From the NCBI GenBank assembly GCA_026984775.1, contig JALSRM010000009.1:1-38865 (forward strand): a DNA stretch of 38,865 nt, in the 5' to 3' direction. A model generated the notes under the pieces. It made no database searches, was not told the DNA's origin, and saw nothing but the letters and a program-made list of their open reading frames with translations. This DNA is from Gammaproteobacteria bacterium. Lineage in GTDB: Bacteria; Pseudomonadota; Gammaproteobacteria; CAJXQU01. The position numbers and the translations under genes were made by a program. Shown piece after piece: positions 33,115-38,865 of this stretch. The stretch's first letter is position 1. Each line of letters starts with the position of its first letter.

Positions 33115-34776
33115 ATGAGTTCTGAACCGATCATCATTTTCCTTTTTATCGTCGCTTCCGGTGTTGCATTTGCTGCTGGCAGATGGAACCTGCCCTACAC
33201 CGTAGCACTGGTGGTTGTTGGCTTGATTCTTGGCAGTATGGAAATTTTTCAGGCACCGGAGTTAACACATGATTTGCTGTTCCTGGTCTTTTTACCGGGA
33301 CTGATCTTTGAAGCAGCTTATCATATAAAATTTGATGAACTTTGGCGTGATCGAGCACCTATACTGAGTCTTGCAATCCCGGGAGTTGTTGTTTCTATCG
33401 TCCTCACGGCACTCTTGTTACTTATGATCAGCTCGGGTATGAGCCTGATGCCGGCGCAAATACTCCCACCGATTGAATGGCCGTTGGCATTGATCTTTGG
33501 AGCAGCTATCGCAGCAACGGATCCTGTCGCAGTCGTCTCCATTTTCAGAAATCTTGGTGCACCTCCTCGCCTCAATCTGTTGATTGAGGGTGAAAGCCTC
33601 CTGAATGACGGAACAGCAATCGTGTTTTTTGGTTTGATGCTTTCAATTTTAGTCGGCAGTGGGTTCTCGACTGATCACATCGTGATAGAGTTTGTTATGG
33701 TGGTTGGTGGAGGGCTGCTCATTGGGGGTATTGTTGGTACCTTGATCTCACTGGCGCTTCGTCAGATCGATGATCCTATGATCGAAATCATGCTGACGAC
33801 AGTAGCGGCTTATGGTTCCTTTCTAGTGGCTGATCAGATTGCGTTTTCAGGTGTGATCAGTACAGTAGTTGCAGGATTGGTATGTGGAAACTATGGTGCA
33901 AAAGTCGGCATGTCTCCCTCAACACGAATAGCCGTACATGCATTCTGGGAATACTTGGCATTCATGTTGAATTCATTGATCTTTCTATTGATCGGTCTTG
34001 AAGTCAAAATTGATTCTCTTTATGAAATATGGCCAGTGATTTTTCTTGCATATCTGGCCGTTACCATTTCCCGTTTCATCATTGTCTACGCCGTGTCTTA
34101 TCTGTTGTCATTTACCAAAGCAAGTATTCCAACACCGTGGATCGCGATTCTCAGTTGGGGTGGGCTCAGGGGTGCACTTTCCATGGTGCTTGTTCTCAGT
34201 TTACCTTTTGATCTTCCTAATCGGACCCTTGTCATTAATATGGTGTTCGGTGTGGTTCTTCTCTCGATTCTGTTTCAGGGAATGAGTATTTCCTGGCTTG
34301 GCAGGAAGCTGGGGATCCTCGGTGTAAAAAGGACATTGGCAGATTATGAAAAGCATCGAGTAGAGATTCAGCTGAGCCACCGGGTACTGGAAGAGCTGAA
34401 ACATCTGGAAAAGATGCATTTGTATGATAAGACAGCCGTGGACAGACTAATCCATTACTATACAAATCGCTTCGAATCAGCAAAATCAGAACTCCACAAT
34501 CTCTCGATTGATAGAGAGTTACGTTCCCAGGAAGACCTAATGCAATTATCCAGACGCCTGTTGCTTTGCGAACGATCCCATCTTCTTGAGTTACGTCAGA
34601 GTGGACGAATCAGTATGCAGGTTGCCGAAGAACTGCTTGCAGATATTGATGCGCGCCTGCTGGATCTCGAGTCGGGAGAGTTGTTTGTGGAGAAAGAAAC
34701 ATTGTCTTCAGAAGATGAACAAGCGGCTACGACCGAGCTTGATGAAAATGTCGTTCCCAACGGAACCAGGAGTTAA
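33115..34776 (+). CDS. CPA1-family Na+/H+ (cation/proton) antiporter with long cytoplasmic tail
   Basis: The first 400 or so residues contain about 12 membrane segments. The CPA1 ion-site motifs are AATDPVAVVSIFRNLGAP and EGESLLNDGTA (the ND pair near 164-165). It exchanges Na+ or K+ for protons. The last 150 or so residues are cytoplasmic and charged, with helices such as EIQLSHRVLEELKHLEKMH and a highly acidic end, which could sense pH or ions. AGGGAG directly abuts the ATG at 33109, so the ATG at 33115 is the better start (553 residues). Near the pyrophosphatase and two permeases it suggests an ion and pH homeostasis cluster. Confidence 0.9.
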   Translation: MSSEPIIIFLFIVASGVAFAAGRWNLPYTVALVVVGLILGSMEIFQAPELTHDLLFLVFLPGLIFEAAYHIKFDELWRDRAPILSLAIPGVVVSIVLTALLLLMISSGMSLMPAQILPPIEWPLALIFGAAIAATDPVAVVSIFRNLGAPPRLNLLIEGESLLNDGTAIVFFGLMLSILVGSGFSTDHIVIEFVMVVGGGLLIGGIVGTLISLALRQIDDPMIEIMLTTVAAYGSFLVADQIAFSGVISTVVAGLVCGNYGAKVGMSPSTRIAVHAFWEYLAFMLNSLIFLLIGLEVKIDSLYEIWPVIFLAYLAVTISRFIIVYAVSYLLSFTKASIPTPWIAILSWGGLRGALSMVLVLSLPFDLPNRTLVINMVFGVVLLSILFQGMSISWLGRKLGILGVKRTLADYEKHRVEIQLSHRVLEELKHLEKMHLYDKTAVDRLIHYYTNRFESAKSELHNLSIDRELRSQEDLMQLSRRLLLCERSHLLELRQSGRISMQVAEELLADIDARLLDLESGELFVEKETLSSEDEQAATTELDENVVPNGTRS

Positions 34777-34811
34777 TCTCGGTTCATCCCTCTACAAAAA
34801 TAGATTGTAAA

Positions 34812-36128
34812 ATGAGCAGAAATGGCAAAGAAGTGTTGACATTAAAAGAAGTCATTTCTATGGGCGTTGGCGGTATGGTGGGTGGTGGCATCTTTTCAGT
34901 ATTGGGGTTGGCCATCGTTCAGGCCGGGCATGCAGCTCCTATAGCGTTTGCGATTGGTGGTGTGATTGCAATGTTGACAGGGCTATCTTATGCACATCTT
35001 GGTGTCCATTTTCGATCCAACGGAGGAAGTTTCACCTTTCTTGAACATGCTTTCAAGAATCAACACGTTGCTGGAATAGGCGGCTGGTTGTTATTGATCG
35101 GTTATGTTGGAACAATGGCTCTTTATTCCTATACCTTCGGCGCTTATGGTGCTGCGATGTTGGGTGGTGATAACGAGACAAACCCAAACATGCACCACCT
35201 GCTGGAAACCTTGATCATGTTGATCTTTCTCAGTATCAATCTTTATGGTGTCCGTGCGAGTGGACGAAGTGAACTTCTCTTGGTAACCACGAAGGTGCTG
35301 ATCCTGTTTCTTTTCGGGATTATTGGCCTGTTCAATGCCAACCCTGACCATTTTTTGCCCGTTTTCAACCAGGGTTATCTCGGTGTATTGATGGGGGCTG
35401 CACTTATTTTCGTTGCCTATGAAGGTTTTGAGCTTATCCCCAATGCAGTCAATGAAATGGAAAATCCGGGGCGAAACCTGAAACGGGGTATCATCTGGTC
35501 TGTGGCAATCACGACCATGATCTATGTCTTGGTATCCCTTGTTGCAGTTGGAAATCTTACTGCAGATGAAGTACAGAAATATAAGGAATATGTTTTGGCG
35601 GTTGCGGCACAGCCCATGTTGGGTCAGGCTGGTTTTTTATTGATCGGACTGGCAGCACTCCTGTCAACAGCTTCTGCTATCAATGCGACATTGTTTGGTA
35701 CGGCAAGACTTGGATCGGTCATGTCCAAAGAGGGCACATTGCCCAGGGCATTCAGCTCCTTCAGCCGAACATCTCATGTACCCTGGGTGAGTCTGATTGT
35801 GATCACGTTTGTCACACTGCTGTTTGTCAATTTTGCCAATCTCACCGTCATCTCATCCTTCGCAAGTTCTACATTCCTTCTGATTTTTGCGGCGATCAAT
35901 CTTTCCGCATGGAAACTTCGCCGAACATTGGGAGAGGCCGGTTTTACGAGTACGGTATTGTTTCCACTTATGGGGCTGATCATGTCACTGATTTCCTGGG
36001 TGACCTTATTTATGTTTCTTTGGAGGCATTCGATTGAGAGTGTGATCTGGATTTTATCTGTCTATCTTGCAACGGTTTTTGGGGAACTTCTGATCAACAC
36101 TTATCACCAGAAGCGATCTGAAGGTTGA
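34812..36128 (+). CDS. APC-superfamily amino acid permease (second copy)
   Basis: The 438-residue protein has about 12 membrane segments, with MGVGGMVGGGIFSVLGLAI in helix 1 and FVAYEGFELIPNAVNEMENPGRNLKRGI in the middle. The central AAQPMLGQAGFLLIGLAALLSTASAINATL matches the equivalent part of the permease at 31759. Substrate unknown. It begins 35 bases after the antiporter and ends 2 bases before the mtfA ATG, so it probably shares an operon with both. Confidence 0.87.
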   Translation: MSRNGKEVLTLKEVISMGVGGMVGGGIFSVLGLAIVQAGHAAPIAFAIGGVIAMLTGLSYAHLGVHFRSNGGSFTFLEHAFKNQHVAGIGGWLLLIGYVGTMALYSYTFGAYGAAMLGGDNETNPNMHHLLETLIMLIFLSINLYGVRASGRSELLLVTTKVLILFLFGIIGLFNANPDHFLPVFNQGYLGVLMGAALIFVAYEGFELIPNAVNEMENPGRNLKRGIIWSVAITTMIYVLVSLVAVGNLTADEVQKYKEYVLAVAAQPMLGQAGFLLIGLAALLSTASAINATLFGTARLGSVMSKEGTLPRAFSSFSRTSHVPWVSLIVITFVTLLFVNFANLTVISSFASSTFLLIFAAINLSAWKLRRTLGEAGFTSTVLFPLMGLIMSLISWVTLFMFLWRHSIESVIWILSVYLATVFGELLINTYHQKRSEG

Positions 36129-36130
36129 TT

Positions 36131-36910
36131 ATGTGGTGGTTCACAAAGTTCCGTACCTATCGAATCCTGAAGAAGCATGGGATTCCCGATCCCGAATGGC
36201 ATGAGGCAACTTTAAGACTTCCTCTTGTAGAGGTGTTGTCTGCGGCAGAAAAAGCGAGGCTGCGCGTACTGACCACCTTGTTTATTTATGAGAAATCTTT
36301 CAGTGGGGTCCAAGGTCTCGAGCTGAATTTGAAAATGAAGATCATCATCGCTTCCCAGGCGTGTCTCGAGATACTTGAATTAGGCATGGGTTCGTTCGAT
36401 GGCTGGCATGAAATAGTCGTTTATCCAGGTGCATTCAGGGTGGAACGGAAGACCATGGATGAACAAAGACTTGTTGTTCACGATGAGCGTAAATCACTGA
36501 GTGGTGAGGCCTGGATCCGCGGTCCTGTGATCCTTTCATGGGATGATGTTAAACGTGACAGTTATACCTTGCACTCGGGACGTCATGTCGTACTGCATGA
36601 GTTTGCGCATAAACTGGATATGCTCAATGGGAGGGCTAATGGCATGCCTCCATTACACCCGGATATGCCAATCAAGGAATGGACCCGTTCCCTAAGCGAA
36701 GCCTATGAACATCTGCAAAAGCGTACTCAGAATCACCAGAGTGGAATCAATCCTTATGCCGTGGAAAACCCGGCAGAATTCTTTGCTGTGATGTGTGAAT
36801 ACTTTTTCACAGCACCACAGGTCCTGACTACTGAATACCCACATGTGTATGATCAACTAAAGCACTATTTTCGGCAGGATCCTCTGGCCCGGTATTCTCA
36901 GCAGGGCTAG
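36131..36910 (+). CDS. mtfA: MtfA-like zinc peptidase (M90 family)
   Basis: The protein (259 residues from the ATG at 36131) contains the zinc-binding HEFAH (in VVLHEFAHKLDMLNG, around residues 155-170). Downstream it has NPAEFFAVMCEYFF, which supplies the third ligand region, as in MtfA. E. coli MtfA binds the repressor Mlc and so affects glucose uptake, and it has aminopeptidase activity. No mlc or pts gene lies here, so its role in this organism is open. The TTG at 36125 is in frame, but the ATG at 36131 has GAAGG 7 bases upstream. It converges with ftsH, with only 18 bases between stops and no clear terminator. Confidence 0.9.
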   Translation: MWWFTKFRTYRILKKHGIPDPEWHEATLRLPLVEVLSAAEKARLRVLTTLFIYEKSFSGVQGLELNLKMKIIIASQACLEILELGMGSFDGWHEIVVYPGAFRVERKTMDEQRLVVHDERKSLSGEAWIRGPVILSWDDVKRDSYTLHSGRHVVLHEFAHKLDMLNGRANGMPPLHPDMPIKEWTRSLSEAYEHLQKRTQNHQSGINPYAVENPAEFFAVMCEYFFTAPQVLTTEYPHVYDQLKHYFRQDPLARYSQQG

Positions 36911-36928
36911 TGTATTCGCTTGTACAGC

Positions 36929-38821
36929 TCAGCCCTCAGCCTCCTGGATGATCTCGTCGACTTCCTCTCCACTGAGGACCTCCTGAGATTCCAGTTTTTT
37001 GGCCAGTGCTTCGAGGACATTTCTTTTCGATTGCATAATCTCGCAGGCACGCCGGTAGCCTTCGTCAATGAGCGCTTTGACCTCATCATCGATCAGGCGA
37101 GCTGTCGCCTCACTGTAATTACGTTCTTCCTGGCTGGCAACACCAAGAAAAGCCAGTTGTTCCTGTTTGCCGAAAGTTACGGCGCCCAGTTTTTTGCTCA
37201 TGCCCATTTTCTTCACCATTTGCCGAGCAATCTCAGACGCACGTTCAAGATCATTGGCCGCACCACTGGAAACATCGCCAAAGACAACTTCTTCTGCAAC
37301 ACGCCCGCCCATGAGGATAGCAATCTGATCTTTCAGTTCCTGTTCTGTTTGCAGGAATTTTTCGTGTACCGGTAGTTGAAGGGTATAACCAAGCGCAGCG
37401 ACACCATGAGGAATAATGGATACCTTGTGCACAGGTTCAGCTGTCGGAACATTTTTTGCGACCAGGGTATGCCCTGATTCGTGATAGGCGACCCGGTGTT
37501 TCTCTTCCTGGGTGATGCCGGTATGTTTCTTTTCCGGTCCCGCGATGACGCGATCGATAGCCTCCTCGAAATCTTCCATAGTGATTTGATCATGGTTCTT
37601 CCGAACGGCTCGGATGGCGGCTTCATTACAGATGTTGGCCAGATCGGCTCCTACGAAACCAGGGGTGCGTTTTGCAATCACCTCAAGGTCCACATCAGGG
37701 GCGAGTTTCATTTTTCGAGTATGGATTTTGAGGATTTCCACACGGCCCTTGAGGTCGGGTTTGTCTACCACGATCTGGCGGTCGAATCGGCCAGCCCTGA
37801 GGAGCGCCTTGTCGAGAATTTCTGGTCGGTTGGTGGCGGCCATAACGACGACACCGGAGGAGGTATCGAAGCCGTCCATTTCCGTGAGTAATTGGTTTAG
37901 CGTCTGCTCACGTTCATCATGTCCACCCATACTCGGGCCGACACCACGTGCACCACCGATGGCATCCAGTTCATCAATGAAGATGATACAGGGTGCTTTC
38001 TGGCGCGCCTGGTTGAACAGTTCACGCACTCTTGCTGCACCAACACCAACGAACAGCTCAATGAATTCCGAGCCACTGATATTGAAGAAGGGGACGTGTG
38101 ACTCACCAGCGACTGCCCTGGCAAGCAGGGTCTTGCCCGTACCGGGAGGCCCCATCAACAATACGCCCTTCGGCATGTGACCTCCAAGCTTTGAAATCTC
38201 TTGGGGGTTTTTAAGAAAGTTGATGACTTCACGCAGTTCTTCTTTTGCCTCATCAGCTCCTGCAACATCATCAAATGTAACCTTGAGATCTTCTTCGGCA
38301 TGGATGCGGACCTTATTGCCGATATTGAGAAAACTTTGTCCCATCCCCCCCATGCGCCGGGCAAACCATGCCCAGAGGAGAAACAGCAGACCGAATGGGA
38401 TTATCCAATTGAGTAGAAGATCCCTGAACCAGTTATCTTCATAGACAACAGTGAACTTGACATCATGCTCAAGCAAATCCTTGGCAACTTCGTTATTCTG
38501 CGGAACCAGGGTAACGAATTGTCTGGGTTTCCCAGTTGCAGGATCGATCTCTTTCAGGGATCCACGGATAAACCGATCACTCACAATGGCTTCCGTCACC
38601 TCGCCCTTCTCCAGATAGTTCTGAAACTCACTGTAGGGAATGGTGACCTTGGCCATTTGCAGGCTTGGCCATATCCACATGGACAAAATGATAAATAGAA
38701 TATAGAGCCATAGGATGTTTTTCGGTTCTTTCCAGAAAGGATTGGGTTTATCCGCATGATCGGGTTTGTTAATCTCGATCTCAGGCTCTTTGGGATCTCG
38801 TTTGAAGTTAGCTTTTGCCAT
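36929..38821 (-). CDS. ftsH: ATP-dependent zinc metalloprotease FtsH
   Basis: FtsH degrades misassembled membrane proteins and selected cytoplasmic proteins. Two membrane segments (about 35-53 and 133-152) flank a periplasmic domain. The AAA+ module has Walker A GPPGTGKT (224-231), Walker [10 protein letters not shown] (281-289) and second-region-of-homology arginines in RAGRFDR. The protease has HESGH (447-451) with a third zinc ligand at Asp523. The 630-residue length is normal. Unusually, about 35 polar, charged residues precede the first membrane segment. The usual partners rrmJ and folP are not adjacent, so this may be a second FtsH copy. The ATG at 38821 is near the window edge and its promoter is outside. 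Confidence 0.96.
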   Translation of the reverse strand: MAKANFKRDPKEPEIEINKPDHADKPNPFWKEPKNILWLYILFIILSMWIWPSLQMAKVTIPYSEFQNYLEKGEVTEAIVSDRFIRGSLKEIDPATGKPRQFVTLVPQNNEVAKDLLEHDVKFTVVYEDNWFRDLLLNWIIPFGLLFLLWAWFARRMGGMGQSFLNIGNKVRIHAEEDLKVTFDDVAGADEAKEELREVINFLKNPQEISKLGGHMPKGVLLMGPPGTGKTLLARAVAGESHVPFFNISGSEFIELFVGVGAARVRELFNQARQKAPCIIFIDELDAIGGARGVGPSMGGHDEREQTLNQLLTEMDGFDTSSGVVVMAATNRPEILDKALLRAGRFDRQIVVDKPDLKGRVEILKIHTRKMKLAPDVDLEVIAKRTPGFVGADLANICNEAAIRAVRKNHDQITMEDFEEAIDRVIAGPEKKHTGITQEEKHRVAYHESGHTLVAKNVPTAEPVHKVSIIPHGVAALGYTLQLPVHEKFLQTEQELKDQIAILMGGRVAEEVVFGDVSSGAANDLERASEIARQMVKKMGMSKKLGAVTFGKQEQLAFLGVASQEERNYSEATARLIDDEVKALIDEGYRRACEIMQSKRNVLEALAKKLESQEVLSGEEVDEIIQEAEG

Positions 38822-38865
38822 GGGTCACCTGATTATTGTTATGATCTGCCTGGATATATGGTTCC

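Overview
The window looks like bacterial chromosome, most likely from a gammaproteobacterium. It carries an FNR regulator whose four cysteines have the same spacing as E. coli FNR, a cbpA-cbpM pair, a ybhGFSR-type exporter, class I PHB genes, thioredoxin 2, mtfA and ftsH. The polyhydroxybutyrate genes, the H+-pumping pyrophosphatase and the exosortase-type exopolysaccharide locus would suit an environmental, facultatively anaerobic organism. That assignment is inference; no rRNA or tRNA was seen. Genes are dense, on both strands, and arranged in short operons.

Layout. (1) 1-7963: end of an exopolysaccharide locus. It holds a flippase cut by the window edge, an O-antigen ligase/polymerase-type membrane protein, a GT4 glycosyltransferase, an AT-rich antisense methyltransferase that looks acquired, a fused exosortase-EpsI protein, and a long MraY/WecA-family sugar-phosphate transferase. 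(2) 8019-10345: a SpoIIAA-universal stress protein fusion behind a perfect FNR box, then cbpA-cbpM and a bidirectional terminator. (3) 10358-15038: a glycine-zipper lipoprotein diverges from a cassette of exported isoaspartyl methyltransferase, membrane spermidine-synthase-like protein and LHPP-like HAD phosphatase. The leader of this cassette is built from three tandem hairpin repeats. (4) 15051-18430 (minus): nfeD, slipin, a cytoplasmic isoaspartyl methyltransferase and a host-attachment-family protein form one operon. (5) 18582-22381: trxC, fnr, phaC, and convergent phasin. (6) 22731-27790 (minus): ybhGFSR-like ABC exporter. (7) 27888-30926: a 57-residue protein, H+-pyrophosphatase, and phaB. 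(8) 31061-38821: gpmA, an APC permease, a CPA1 antiporter, a second APC permease and mtfA on the plus strand, meeting ftsH on the minus strand.

How the parts may work together. A perfect TTGAT-N4-ATCAA box lies before the stress-protein gene. A related palindrome sits exactly midway between two -10 elements, one for the lipoprotein and one for the exported methyltransferase. A 9/10 box lies between nfeD and trxC. With fnr in the same window, this suggests that several envelope-maintenance and stress genes here respond to oxygen. The most unusual unit is the 10.3-18.4 kb region. It holds two isoaspartyl methyltransferases, one exported and one cytoplasmic, in two facing clusters with membrane-quality-control genes, plus a three-hairpin leader. 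No complete, clearly new defence or mobile system was found.
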